Shown one piece after another: positions 7,888 through 18,368 of a stretch of 64,000 bases of DNA. Both the position numbers and the translations under genes were made by a program. This DNA is from Prevotellamassilia timonensis (GTDB taxonomy: Bacteria > Bacteroidota > Bacteroidia > Bacteroidales > Bacteroidaceae): NCBI RefSeq assembly GCF_900106785.1, contig NZ_LT629841.1, forward strand, positions 119,266 through 183,265, given 5' to 3'. The notes under the pieces are model-generated. The model worked only from the letters and a program-made list of their open reading frames with translations, did not search any database and was not told the DNA's origin. Within the stretch, counting starts at the first letter, position 1; each line of letters starts with the position of its first letter.

Positions 7888-10800
7888 CTACTTCATCAAC
7901 TTGGCAGTATGGCTCTTGCCGTCTGCCGTCTGTACGGTGATGTAGTACACACCCTCGGCATAGCGCGACATGTCAATGCGCTCTGTGTCGGGTGCGGGGT
8001 TCTGGTTGATGTACAACAGCTGGCCATTGGTGGCGTGAATGGTGATAAGACGCATGGCCGGACCATTGGTGCTTGCTGTCACGTGCGTCTTGACGCGACG
8101 TGGCATAATGTTCACCTGAGGAGCCTCAGCATCTGTCACACCTGTCGCAGTGAGCAGCTCTATGGCAAACGGCTCGTTGAGCGTACCAATCATGGCATTG
8201 TCAACATAAGTCAGAGCAGCGTTGGTTGAACGCACCTGCCCATTGTGTGCCACGCGCACATCAAGTTGCGGTCCATTGCCATCGCCACTGATGGTTATGA
8301 AATACAAACCATCAATTTCGACCGATGTACCACGGCACTCGTCGTCAGCAAACACGCCTATCTCGGCACCACTTACGGGTTGGCCGCCTTGCGTGATGCG
8401 TGCTATCACCGTCATGTTGTTGGGATAAGCATGGCGGTCAACAGGCGGGAAGGCCGACTGCACCTCGTCACTATTGGCAGCCTTGCCACCGTACGCCTCG
8501 CCATCATTGGCTACCATGCGGCGCGCCTTGCTGGCAGGAGCGGCAGTAGGATAACCAAACTGGCGGCTGTCATCAGCTGCGCTGAAGTATATGTAGCCCT
8601 GTCCGGGTTCCATAACCTCGAGCGAACCTATCCACTCATAGTCCTGATACATGGCAAATCCGTTTTGGCCCTTCACAATATCACCCGTAACGGGTGCCGC
8701 AGGTGCCAGGGCATAGAGCGGCGATGCGGCGTAAGTGGGCGTGTAGCCGAGCCATGTCCAGCCCTTGTTCAGTGTAACAGGCGTGGTGGCAGTATTCACC
8801 TGCTCGCCCTTCACGCTGAAGTCAGCGGGCTGCTCCATATAGAGCATGTACATTTCCTTCACATTGAGCTTGTCAAGGCCACCCGTCCAGACCAGACTGT
8901 CGGCAGCGGGCACTGCAAACTGCGTCTGGTTCTTGAGCATGCGGGCTGTTGCAGCCACGGGGGCAAAGGTGCCGGCCACGGTGGCATCAACTGGCGTCAC
9001 GCTGAACGACAGCCACTGCCAGCCCTGATGCAGACTGAACTGCTGCTCTACGGCGTTCGTAGCATTAAGCACATACGGCTTCGTTACGCTGCCGTACACA
9101 GCATTGGCGCTGAAGGTCACCTTGTCAGCGGTTGCAACCACCGGGTGTACCTTGCCCGTAGCGGCATGCCATGCCTTGAAGCTCACAGGCGAGCCTGGCT
9201 CGTCGGAGTTGCCATAAATGGTAAGCATGGCAAAGTAGCAGTCGTAGCGCTTGTTGTAGACGGGCGAAGCCACACCCACACAAGTGCCCTTGGCATTGAA
9301 TGCTGCCACAAGGTCGGCGCCATTCTCCGACGGCACACCGTTGAATTGCAACTGGGCCACCATGCTCATGTTCATGTCATACTTAGCAGCATCAACACGC
9401 CAGTCAGGCTGCTGTCCTGTCACAGTGAGCTGCACGTGCAGCGGCTGTGCCACACCCTGGTTGCCAGTGAGGTAGAGCGTTGCCTCATAGCGGCCTGCTG
9501 CCACCGACGCGGGCACTGTCAGGCGCAACTTGGCTGTGCCAAGGGGCTTGAGCTGTCCGCTCTCGGTATTGAGCGTGAGCCATGAGGGCAATCCGCTGAT
9601 AGTCCATGCCTCGGCGGCGCTGCTGTTGTTCACAATCTCAACCTCGGTGGTGAGTTTGTCGGCCTGTTGCTTGGCAAGCGTCAACTGGCTGTCGCCCCAG
9701 AGCAACTGGTTCTGCTGCACATAAGCCGTCCAGCTGATGGGGTCGGCCAAGTTGTTGTTCACATCGCGTATGCCACGCAGCGTAAAGTTGACGGTGCAAC
9801 CCTCGAGCGCAGCGGCCGATTCGTTAAGGGTGATAACCACCTTGCGCTCCGATGCGGTAAAGTTGAATGCCACATTGCTGAGCTTGGGAGCAGCCTTCAA
9901 CCCGGGAGCCTCATCGCCAATGGCAGCCGAGCCATAGAGCTTGGCCTCGTGCGGCTTGGGCAGCGTGGTGGTGGCATGGTCAGCCATGTCGGCCACCACT
10001 TCGGCCTGACTGTACTGGTTGAGCTGTATCTTCTCAAACGGATAGTAGGCCACCAGTCCGCTCTCGGTGCCTTCGAGGCGCTGCAAGCGTGCGGCGCGCA
10101 GCACATCAGCAGTAAGGCGGGCATTCCACAGGCGCAACTCGTCAAGCTGACCGTTGAAGTAATTGCTGTACACAAAGTCGGCAGCCCCCGCAGTCTGTGC
10201 GCGGCGCATCACGCCAAGCATCAGGCTGTCGCTCTGCAAGCGGAGCGGAGCGCTGGGTGTAAACTGTGCCACATTGTTACCGTCAACGTAGACAGCTGCC
10301 GTGCCATCGTGCAGCACGTTCAGTGCAAAGTGGTGCCATTGGTTGTCAAGGCAGTCAGCTGTGCCAGTGGCCAGCATCTGGTCGTTCTGGCTCAGTTGCA
10401 GCTGGCCTTGGGCATTGAAAGCAGCCATCACGCCATCGACATGGGTGCTGAAAAGCGTAGCCTGCTTGCCTGCCTCGGGCTTGCTGCCCTTAAACCACAG
10501 TTCGAGGGCATAATCCTCGTCGGTGGCGGGTGAGCATGAGGTCAGGTCAATGGCAGCATAATCGGTTGTACCGTTCAGGCTGATGGCCTTGTTGGGCGTA
10601 GCCATATACCACGAGGCGGCAGGCAGCGTGATGTGGCGCGAGCGGGCCACATCGTTGGCTGTAGTGCCAGTGCCCTCGTTGAGCGGCCAGTAGCCAGCTA
10701 TGTCGGCAGAGTTGGCCTGCTTGGTCGTGTACATGTCGGCCTTGGCCTCGGCGTATGAGCGGGCAGCGTTCCACAGGGTGAGTTCCTGCATGGCGCCCTT

Positions 10801-13800
10801 CATTCCGCCACCTATGCGCAGCGGGCCATTGCCGTTGTAGGCGGGCACGGGCTGCGATGCAAACAGACTGGCGTCGGTGTCATCGTAAGCACAGTCGGCA
10901 GTGAGTGTGCCGCCCTGGCTGGCGGGCGCATAGCTGAGTGCGAGGTAGGTCCACTTGTCCTTGGGCAGTGTGCCTTCCGACGTCACCTTGGTGCCGGCCA
11001 CATCGGCCGTGAGGTGACCCTCGTCGTCAACCGACAGGGTAAACTTGGTAGCTGCTGCGCCATGGCTCAGTATCTGGCCGGCGCCAGTGTAGTTGAGCCA
11101 CATGTTAAGGGCGAACGGACGTGCGGCCAAGTCGATGTCGGCCTCGGTTTGTGCACCCTCGGCACCTGTGAGTTGCAGGGCCACATCGTGGTCAACCTTC
11201 GAGCCGTTGAGCTTGCTGGTCACCACAAAGTTCTCGGTCCTGATAAGGCTTGATGCCTTGATGTCCTCGTTGAAGGTGATTGACACTTCACCTTCGGGGG
11301 TGAGCACACCGTTGGCGGGCGACGGGTTGCCCAACAGTTTGGGGCGCGCCACGTCTTTCACCACTTCAATGGTCTCACTCTCATTGTTCACCTCGCCACT
11401 GCCAAAGTCGCACATGGTGATGGCGCGCAGTTCGTAGGTCTGGTCGGGGAAGAGTGCGTTGTTGCCCATGTCGAGCACATAGGTGGTCGATGCACCGCTG
11501 ATAAGCTGGTTGTTGTCGGTAAGGTCGGCCTCATCGTTGACAAACTCCTTGGCCAACTGCCAGTCTACATCGCGGGCGCCCTTGTACTGTATGCGGAAGC
11601 CCTTGAACGAACGGAAGTTGCGGTCGTAGCGGCTTACCACCATCTTGAGCTGGCTGCCGGTGTTGCAGTTCACCACGCGGTCGGGCACGCTGAGCATGAT
11701 GTCGGAACAGCTGGGCACAAACTGGGCCGAAATGGCCACGGTGTCGGCTATTACCGGGAATGACCCTGTGGGGTCGCTCTGACACTGCGAGCGCAGGGCG
11801 AGCTTGATGTTGTTGTACTCCAGCACGCTCTGGTCGGTTTGTGTGAGTTGCAGCTGCTTGCGCAGGGTGTTGCCAGCCGGCACCAGGAACACGCGGCCGT
11901 CGGTCAGTGCCTGGCCGTCGATGCTGAGCTTGGCGCCATTGGGGTTGGTTTCGTCGAGCATAGAGAGCTGGAACCACACGTCCTCACCCGTCTCGCTGTC
12001 GTTCTGCATGAGCAGGGTAAAGTTAGCGGTACCGCCTGAGGGCACATCGGTGGCATAGTTATTCTCCACATTGAGTTTGGGCACTTCTATCTGCATGGTA
12101 GCGGCCGATATCTCGGTGCCTGGCTCATAGTACTTGCTCACATACTTGTCCTCATAGGGGCAGCAGGTTTGTCCGCCACGGGTTATGAAGATGGGGCCGA
12201 AACCGTCGGGGGCATTGAACACGTCTACCGACAGGGCATCGTCGTCGCCATTCTCCTTGAGCGTATAGCCAATGGTCTTGGCGTTCTCCGAGCTTGAGCC
12301 TTGCACAAAGGTGTTGCGGGTGCCTGTGGTGGTCTTCACCGTGAGGTCGACACCTGTGCCGTTTATCTCAAATCCGGTAGTCACACCGCCCACTATCATC
12401 ACCTCAAACTCCTCGCTGGTTTCGTGGCTCTTGGCCTCGATGGTGCCTACCGAGTTCTCGATGGTGGCACCGGCGTCGAACGAGTAGTTGCTTATGAGGT
12501 ATTCTGTGCGGCTGCTCTTGGCCTCAATTTTGGCCTTCTCGTTGTTGGCCAGGGTCTGTGTCCAAAGCGCCATTTGCGAATTGTACCACTTCACCTTGTC
12601 CTCAAAGGCTATGGGCTTGCCATTGCTGTCGGTGGTCTTGGCGGGGAGCATCATGGTGTAGCTCGGCCCATCAAGCTTGTCGCCCGACACGGCGGCAGCG
12701 CCCCACACGTCCTTGTCGTTGTTGTTCGAACCAAAGCGCGGATCGTCCTTGCTCACCTTCGACACATACACCACCTCGTTGGTCGTGTTGCTGGTAATGC
12801 CCTCTGAGGGGTCGTGCAGCAAACTGTTGCGCACGCTTTCGAGGTTGGGCAGCAGGGTGTTCTCCACATAGTTCTGCGAGTAGTTGAACCCTGTGCCAAA
12901 CTCCATGCCGGTTGATATAACGTTCTCGCGGGTCACGCCAAAGCCGCCCTTGCCGTCGGGACGTATGTCCACGCTGCGGGCATTGCCAAACAAAATGTTG
13001 GTGGCGGTACCTATAAACACGTCGCCGTTGGCGCCCACATAGTCCTCCTCGTCAGACGTGCTCACGCGGTTGGTCGTAGTGGTGGTGGTAGAGCTTGCCT
13101 GACTGTCGGTAATGTCGAGGTTGACCTCGGCACCCACTTCAAGGTCGGCCTTGGTCGATGCTTCGGTTATGACACCTGCACCCACGCCCACCCAAGTGGC
13201 GGCCTCGAAACCGAGCTTGGTGAGGGTGCTCACCTCGTTATTGGTTACAAACGAACCGGCGTACGAGGTGCTTTCGGTCACAGAGGTGGCTGTCTCATAA
13301 TAGGCGTTTGAGTTTGAACCCGGGGGGTCGCGCAGCACCATGAGCACCTTGTCGGGGCCTGATGTCACAAAGTTGTTGCCCGACGGCAGTTCGCCAAGCA
13401 CAATGGCCTTGAAAGTGCCGTTGCCGCTCCACTGCTTTTGTGCGCCATTCACGTCGAACACCATGTTAAGCCCCAGAGTGTACGGTTCTGTGATGTTGGG
13501 GAAACCTGCCATAAAGGTGTATTCGGCATGGCCGAGCGAGTCGAGCTGCAACTGGTTGGTGGCCAAGTTGTTCTCGTCCTTAAACTTGCCGTCATCGGCA
13601 CCTTCAAAGTTCACCACCTGTCCGGCAGCAAACTGGTTGGTGATGGTGACAGTTGACTGCTGCAACGGTACACGGTCGGTGACGGGATTTTGGGCATCGT
13701 CCTGGTTGACGTACTGCTCGTAGCCGTCGAGGGTGAAGGTGTAGCGGCGCAACTGGGTGAACACCGGGGCACCCATGGCATAGGTCACTGTGCCCTGCTC

Positions 13801-16800
13801 GTCGGTGGTGTAGAGCGGCACTTCCTGGCCCTTGGGGTCGCTGAGTGTCACGTACTTGAAGGTGGCGTCGCCAAAGGCCGGAGCACCCTTCTGCTTGACA
13901 TCGAATGTCGGCTCCACGCGGTGGGCCAAGTTGAGCGATGCCACATAGCTGAAGCGTTGCACAATGCCCTTGTCGGTGGTGACGGAGTCGGTCTTGACGG
14001 CCAGCGGATTGCTGGCGTCGATGCCAGGAATGGTGGCGCGGTCGAACACAATCTCGGCGTTTGACGGCACCTCGACACTGGTCACCTTGTACTGCACGGG
14101 GGGCACCAGGGCGGCAAACTCGCCTGTGGCGGGGTCGGTGGTGATGGTGATGGTTTTTACGGCATCGTCATCGCCGCCACCCACCTGGGCGGTGCTCTTC
14201 ACCTGCTTGCTTGCTGCTTCATAGTTGCGGGCGTCGGTGGCGTTTTCGTAGGTGTAAGCACCACCATTGTCTTTGCGCACCACATTCATGCGATAGGCAT
14301 CGCCTGCGCTGAGCTTTATCACGGCCTGGCCAATGTTGGCCTTGCTCTGTGCCAAACCAAGGGGCTTGCCCTTTTCAACGTCGCCACCTGCCACACGGCC
14401 GGCTATTACGACTTTGGTCACATCGGTAAAGTTCACCGCCTCTTCCTTCACAAAGGTGTAGCGTGTGCCAACGCCCTTGTCGTCGGCGGGGAAACGGCCT
14501 GCCGAGGCAAACTCGTGGCCCTGCTTCTTTATCTGTATAAAGTGGTCGCCAATGGGCACACTGATGCTGAAGCGGCCCTCGCTGTCGCTGGTGATGGGTT
14601 CGCCGTCCTTATAGCAAATGTTGCCGTCTACATAGAAGTTGCAACCCTCCACCGGATAGGTGGTGCCTTCGTACAACACCTGGCCTGTGACGGGGAAGCT
14701 TGAGGTATCCTCAAAGTCAACGCCATTGTGGTTGATTGAGTTCTGGCTGACGTAGCGCGAGAGCTTCTGTGGTGTAAAGCTGTGTACGCCCTTGCTTGGC
14801 ACAACCGAGTAGTTGGTGCCGCTGCCGGTAAATGGCACACCTTTTATCACATAGTTGCCCTCGGCATCGGTGCGGCCGTAAATGCTGAATGCATCGTCGG
14901 GGGGCACAATGGTGCTGATGCTGTTCGACGACTTGATGGTGCCGTGATGGCCATTGGCCACGCCGCCAGTCTTGCTGTAGTCGTAAGCGGTGGTCTGATT
15001 GGTAATGCCCTCGTCGAGCGGCCAGTACAGATAGAGGTCTTTCTCGTCGCCCGAGAGCTGGTGGTCGTAGGTGGCTGTCAACTCGGCATCGGCAAGGACT
15101 TTGTTCCACAAGCGCACCTCGTCGATGTAGCCGTTGAAGTTGTAACTTGCCAAATCGCTCACATTCGTACCAAAGGCCAGGTTGTAAAGCTTCTTTCTGT
15201 TTTCCTTGGGCATGCCCGTGGCCTTGGTCTCAAACTTCTGCATCTTGCCCTTGGTGTCGATGGCGCGCAGGGTCCAATTAGCGGCGCCGTCGGTTGACAG
15301 GGCTATGGCATAATAGTTGTTGGGCTCGAGCATCACCGTGGTGGGTGTGTCGGCATACTTGTTAGGTGTAGGCAGGCGCAACGTCAGCTGGTAGGCACCG
15401 CTGCTGGTACGCTTGCCAAACAGTGAGAAGTTGTCGTAAGTGTCAATCAGCATGGGCGTTGCATCTTTGGTTGCATTGCCCGACTCCTTGATGTTGTCGT
15501 CGAGGCGGAACCATGCCTGCATGGTGAGGGGTACACTGTCCATAAACAGGGCACCGGCCTCCTCACGGTCGAGGGGCAGCACAAGGCCACCGCCCACATT
15601 GTCTACACGCAATGAGTAGAACTGCGATTTGGCCTCGGCATCGTCCTTGGCCTGCACCAAATTGACACGCACGCCCTCAACGGCCGTACCTGTGCCATAG
15701 GCTATGCGGCCGGCTATGGTGCCGGTGGCCTGGCAAAAGCCGTTGTCGGTGGCCTCGGCGGTTTGAGTGCTGTTGCCATTACAGTTTATGTACGACGACA
15801 CGCGGTATTCGTAGTACTGGCCGGGGGCCACATTGTTGTCGTCGAAAGTGTACATCTCCGAGGTGCCCGACACGGTGTGTATGTCGCTCCAGTTGCCCTT
15901 GCTGCCAAGCATACGACGTGCCACCACATAACGGGTGTTGCCCTCAGATATTTGCTGGGCGTTCCAGGTGAGCTTGACACTGTTGCTGTACAGGCCCTTG
16001 CTCACGTTTAACGATGCCACACGGCTGCTGCCGCTGATGGAGCCTACGGCAATGGGCGACTCAAAGGTCTTGCCAAAGGCTTTCAGCGCAACCTTGAACT
16101 CGTAAGAGTCGCACACATTCTTGATGCCAGTGTACTCGTATTCGCCCGAGGTGGCATTCACATCGGTGCGGGGCACGCTCACGGGGTTGCTCCACTGGGT
16201 TGTGCCGGCCAAACGGCTGTACACAAGGAAACTCTGCTCGCTGTTTCTGAAAGCACCATAGTTCCAAGTCACCACCACGCTCTGCTCTTCAGAACGGGTG
16301 TCCACCTTGTCAAATACGAACGACGGCACTATCTTGGTCGTCACTGTGGCCTTGAGGTCGTCTACTATGCCTTCCTTCCACCCGTCCTTTTGGTAGGTGA
16401 CGATATACACATATTCGGTTTCAAGGCTCGGCACTTCCACCTCGCAGTTGTTGGTGTTATAGTCAACGGTAGCGATGAGCTTGGCCGAACTTGCCGACTC
16501 GCCTTGCTTGTAGCGGTACACCAGCCACTTGTCTTTATCGCTGCTCAAGCGGGTGTCACCCTTGGTGTTCCAAGTCAGCTTTACGGTTTTGGTCCACTGT
16601 TTGGGTTCTGCACTCAAATTGCCCGGGTACGGACAACCGGGCACGGTGACTGACCAAATGGTGCCGTTGTTGTAACGCTGGAACACACTGTTCTTGTTGT
16701 CGTGGATGGGATCTACCACACTACCCTCGCCAATATTCATCACGGCACTCCATGCGCCCCAATAGTAGATGGTGACGGCATCGCGGTTGCTGAACGTGCC

Positions 16801-17628
16801 GTCGAGCGTCTTGGTCACGCTGGTGGCATTGTCGGCCGCATACACCGAACCATACTTGAGGGAAGTATACGACCTTGAATTGTTGAAATAGTAGGTGGGC
16901 GCGAAACCCCAGGCTTTCTTATTCGGCAGCTTCGAAGCATTGAATGTAATTTTGCCTGCGGCACTGCGCACAAAACTGCCCTTATTGGTTTGGGACTCGT
17001 TGATGGCCGAGCCGGCAGTGAAGTTCAAGTACACGTCTATGTTGTCGGGGTCGTCGCCATTGTCATTGTTGTCCCAACAACCCACGAACCTGATGCCACG
17101 CAACTTGCCCTTGCCGTCAGGGGTGCCTTCACCCTCGAGCAATTTCTTTGAAGGGTAAAAGCGGGCGTAGACAGTACGCTTTTTGCCGTTCATCACGTCC
17201 TTTACAATGGTAAGGCGGCCATACGCTTCGTTGTGACGCACCAGCTTGTCATGACAACGGGGCATTTCGCCCACCAATATGTCATTGTAAACGGGGAAAT
17301 TTTTTATAAGCGGCGAAATAGTTCTGTACTCAACGAATTCATTCGCATATATTCTGATTCTACGCATGGCATCAGGCTTGCTGTTATCCTTGTCGTAGTC
17401 CATGTAACGGAATTCGATGTACGGACGTGCCTCGCTCAAGGCAATATTGTCAATACATATTGTCTTGGCTACATCTTTGGGGTCGGTGTTTGCCCTCACC
17501 ACCTGCGGCACAAGACCCCAGGTCATGAGCAACACGCCCAACATGAGCAGCCACCGGCCCAATAGGGGCGGAGGAGGCACTTTCTTCGCTACCCGCTGAT
17601 GGGGTAATCGTGTAAAGTGTGTGTGCAT
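7888..17628 (-). CDS. Giant secreted LamG/FnIII multidomain surface protein, 3246 aa
   Basis: This is a very large exported protein, probably carried to the cell surface by the type IX secretion system. The first ~46 residues (basic start, GRWLLMLGVLLMTWGLVPQVVRA) form the signal peptide. Three fibronectin type III-like repeats span about 334-630. A LamG/concanavalin-like fold lies at 695-875 (IDEVRLWNKVL), and a carboxypeptidase-regulatory-like domain at 976-1045. A bacterial Ig-like segment lies near 2093-2145, and two more LamG domains at about 2153-2310 and 2346-2506 (LDELRLWNARL). The last ~75 residues (MRLITIHATNGQLLY..VYYITVQTADGKS..LMK) are a T9SS type A sorting domain. The central ~1200-1900 region is of unknown fold. 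The role is probably adhesion or binding of glycans or host proteins; the ligand is unknown. The frame is intact over 9.7 kb, and a strong promoter lies upstream. Confidence 0.9.
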   Translation of the reverse strand: MHTHFTRLPHQRVAKKVPPPPLLGRWLLMLGVLLMTWGLVPQVVRANTDPKDVAKTICIDNIALSEARPYIEFRYMDYDKDNSKPDAMRRIRIYANEFVEYRTISPLIKNFPVYNDILVGEMPRCHDKLVRHNEAYGRLTIVKDVMNGKKRTVYARFYPSKKLLEGEGTPDGKGKLRGIRFVGCWDNNDNGDDPDNIDVYLNFTAGSAINESQTNKGSFVRSAAGKITFNASKLPNKKAWGFAPTYYFNNSRSYTSLKYGSVYAADNATSVTKTLDGTFSNRDAVTIYYWGAWSAVMNIGEGSVVDPIHDNKNSVFQRYNNGTIWSVTVPGCPYPGNLSAEPKQWTKTVKLTWNTKGDTRLSSDKDKWLVYRYKQGESASSAKLIATVDYNTNNCEVEVPSLETEYVYIVTYQKDGWKEGIVDDLKATVTTKIVPSFVFDKVDTRSEEQSVVVTWNYGAFRNSEQSFLVYSRLAGTTQWSNPVSVPRTDVNATSGEYEYTGIKNVCDSYEFKVALKAFGKTFESPIAVGSISGSSRVASLNVSKGLYSNSVKLTWNAQQISEGNTRYVVARRMLGSKGNWSDIHTVSGTSEMYTFDDNNVAPGQYYEYRVSSYINCNGNSTQTAEATDNGFCQATGTIAGRIAYGTGTAVEGVRVNLVQAKDDAEAKSQFYSLRVDNVGGGLVLPLDREEAGALFMDSVPLTMQAWFRLDDNIKESGNATKDATPMLIDTYDNFSLFGKRTSSGAYQLTLRLPTPNKYADTPTTVMLEPNNYYAIALSTDGAANWTLRAIDTKGKMQKFETKATGMPKENRKKLYNLAFGTNVSDLASYNFNGYIDEVRLWNKVLADAELTATYDHQLSGDEKDLYLYWPLDEGITNQTTAYDYSKTGGVANGHHGTIKSSNSISTIVPPDDAFSIYGRTDAEGNYVIKGVPFTGSGTNYSVVPSKGVHSFTPQKLSRYVSQNSINHNGVDFEDTSSFPVTGQVLYEGTTYPVEGCNFYVDGNICYKDGEPITSDSEGRFSISVPIGDHFIQIKKQGHEFASAGRFPADDKGVGTRYTFVKEEAVNFTDVTKVVIAGRVAGGDVEKGKPLGLAQSKANIGQAVIKLSAGDAYRMNVVRKDNGGAYTYENATDARNYEAASKQVKSTAQVGGGDDDAVKTITITTDPATGEFAALVPPVQYKVTSVEVPSNAEIVFDRATIPGIDASNPLAVKTDSVTTDKGIVQRFSYVASLNLAHRVEPTFDVKQKGAPAFGDATFKYVTLSDPKGQEVPLYTTDEQGTVTYAMGAPVFTQLRRYTFTLDGYEQYVNQDDAQNPVTDRVPLQQSTVTITNQFAAGQVVNFEGADDGKFKDENNLATNQLQLDSLGHAEYTFMAGFPNITEPYTLGLNMVFDVNGAQKQWSGNGTFKAIVLGELPSGNNFVTSGPDKVLMVLRDPPGSNSNAYYETATSVTESTSYAGSFVTNNEVSTLTKLGFEAATWVGVGAGVITEASTKADLEVGAEVNLDITDSQASSTTTTTTNRVSTSDEEDYVGANGDVFIGTATNILFGNARSVDIRPDGKGGFGVTRENVISTGMEFGTGFNYSQNYVENTLLPNLESVRNSLLHDPSEGITSNTTNEVVYVSKVSKDDPRFGSNNNDKDVWGAAAVSGDKLDGPSYTMMLPAKTTDSNGKPIAFEDKVKWYNSQMALWTQTLANNEKAKIEAKSSRTEYLISNYSFDAGATIENSVGTIEAKSHETSEEFEVMIVGGVTTGFEINGTGVDLTVKTTTGTRNTFVQGSSSENAKTIGYTLKENGDDDALSVDVFNAPDGFGPIFITRGGQTCCPYEDKYVSKYYEPGTEISAATMQIEVPKLNVENNYATDVPSGGTANFTLLMQNDSETGEDVWFQLSMLDETNPNGAKLSIDGQALTDGRVFLVPAGNTLRKQLQLTQTDQSVLEYNNIKLALRSQCQSDPTGSFPVIADTVAISAQFVPSCSDIMLSVPDRVVNCNTGSQLKMVVSRYDRNFRSFKGFRIQYKGARDVDWQLAKEFVNDEADLTDNNQLISGASTTYVLDMGNNALFPDQTYELRAITMCDFGSGEVNNESETIEVVKDVARPKLLGNPSPANGVLTPEGEVSITFNEDIKASSLIRTENFVVTSKLNGSKVDHDVALQLTGAEGAQTEADIDLAARPFALNMWLNYTGAGQILSHGAAATKFTLSVDDEGHLTADVAGTKVTSEGTLPKDKWTYLALSYAPASQGGTLTADCAYDDTDASLFASQPVPAYNGNGPLRIGGGMKGAMQELTLWNAARSYAEAKADMYTTKQANSADIAGYWPLNEGTGTTANDVARSRHITLPAASWYMATPNKAISLNGTTDYAAIDLTSCSPATDEDYALELWFKGSKPEAGKQATLFSTHVDGVMAAFNAQGQLQLSQNDQMLATGTADCLDNQWHHFALNVLHDGTAAVYVDGNNVAQFTPSAPLRLQSDSLMLGVMRRAQTAGAADFVYSNYFNGQLDELRLWNARLTADVLRAARLQRLEGTESGLVAYYPFEKIQLNQYSQAEVVADMADHATTTLPKPHEAKLYGSAAIGDEAPGLKAAPKLSNVAFNFTASERKVVITLNESAAALEGCTVNFTLRGIRDVNNNLADPISWTAYVQQNQLLWGDSQLTLAKQQADKLTTEVEIVNNSSAAEAWTISGLPSWLTLNTESGQLKPLGTAKLRLTVPASVAAGRYEATLYLTGNQGVAQPLHVQLTVTGQQPDWRVDAAKYDMNMSMVAQLQFNGVPSENGADLVAAFNAKGTCVGVASPVYNKRYDCYFAMLTIYGNSDEPGSPVSFKAWHAATGKVHPVVATADKVTFSANAVYGSVTKPYVLNATNAVEQQFSLHQGWQWLSFSVTPVDATVAGTFAPVAATARMLKNQTQFAVPAADSLVWTGGLDKLNVKEMYMLYMEQPADFSVKGEQVNTATTPVTLNKGWTWLGYTPTYAASPLYALAPAAPVTGDIVKGQNGFAMYQDYEWIGSLEVMEPGQGYIYFSAADDSRQFGYPTAAPASKARRMVANDGEAYGGKAANSDEVQSAFPPVDRHAYPNNMTVIARITQGGQPVSGAEIGVFADDECRGTSVEIDGLYFITISGDGNGPQLDVRVAHNGQVRSTNAALTYVDNAMIGTLNEPFAIELLTATGVTDAEAPQVNIMPRRVKTHVTASTNGPAMRLITIHATNGQLLYINQNPAPDTERIDMSRYAEGVYYITVQTADGKSHTAKLMK

Positions 17629-17664
17629 AATGATAAATGTTTATGAAATTAGTGAATTTGTTTA

Positions 17665-17697
17665 CAAATTTAAGTATTGCCATCGTTTCGATGCAAA
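17665..17697 (-). promoter_or_regulatory. Promoter of the giant surface-protein gene
   Basis: On the minus strand TTTG (17694-17697), 21 bases, then TAAATTTG (17665-17672) match the Bacteroidetes sigma factor consensus TTTG-N19-21-TAnnTTTG exactly. The box is 36 bases before the start codon. Confidence 0.75.
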
Positions 17698-17835
17698 CGA
17701 TTGCCCTGTCTTGTTGTCCGATTGCTCATAAGTAGTTGTCCGATTGGTACCAATCGGACACTTTACCCGTTTTTTGCACCGGAATGGCCGTTTTTACGAT
17801 GAAATGGGGCATTTCTGCGATGAAATGGGCCATTT

Positions 17836-18345
17836 TTGCACTTTGCACCCCTCATCAGCACGTTTACACGCTTTTTACCTACATCTTACACTTTTTGCCT
17901 GCACTGCGCTGATTTTCAATGCTTTACGGAGTGTATGTTACGCTGCACTGTGCCTACACCCCCTTTGCACACTACCTACACACCCTTTGCACTGCCTGCA
18001 CGGCGGTTGTTCACGCCTTGCACTGATTGTTTTTTCGACAATGGTGGGCAGCAAAAACGCTTGCGGCAGGTAGAATCACCAGTCGGAGCAACTGATAATT
18101 CTACCTGCCGCAAGCGTTATAACGCGCTGGCACAGGTGCCAATATGTTGGGTGCAGACAATGCCGTGCTGTCAGTGCAGGGGGGTGTGCAAGATGCACAT
18201 AGAGCGTGTGGGTAGTGTGTAGGTGGTGTGCAGATAGTGTGTAGGTAGTGTGCAGTTTTACCTACACTCTGTAACGCGCTGATAATCAGCGCAGTGCAGG
18301 CAAAAAGTGTAAGATGCAGGCAAAAACGTCACTTTTCACTTTATA
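17836..18345. repeat. Family C long inverted repeat, copy 1
   Basis: The left arm (about 17858-17960, CTTACACTTTTTGCCTGCACTGCGCTGATT...) is matched in inverted orientation by the right arm (about 18245-18345, with GCTGATTATCAGC and TGCAGGCAAAAAGTGTAAG). The space between holds TAGTGTGTAGGTAGTGTGCAG tandem units and the CGGAGC-loop hairpin at 18056-18118. A second copy is at 36.1-36.6 kb. Confidence 0.8.
18056..18118. repeat. Hairpin with conserved CGGAGC loop (family E), copy 1
   Basis: AACGCTTGCGGCAGGTAGAAT (18056-18076) pairs perfectly with its complement at 18098-18118. Inside, AGT/ACT pairs close an apical loop CGGAGCA. A second hairpin at 55.97 kb shares GGTAGAA/TTCTACC and the CGGAGC loop, but its outer stem has a different sequence that is equally well paired. 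Confidence 0.8.
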
Positions 18346-18368
18346 GGGGGGTACACAAACGCTACCTC

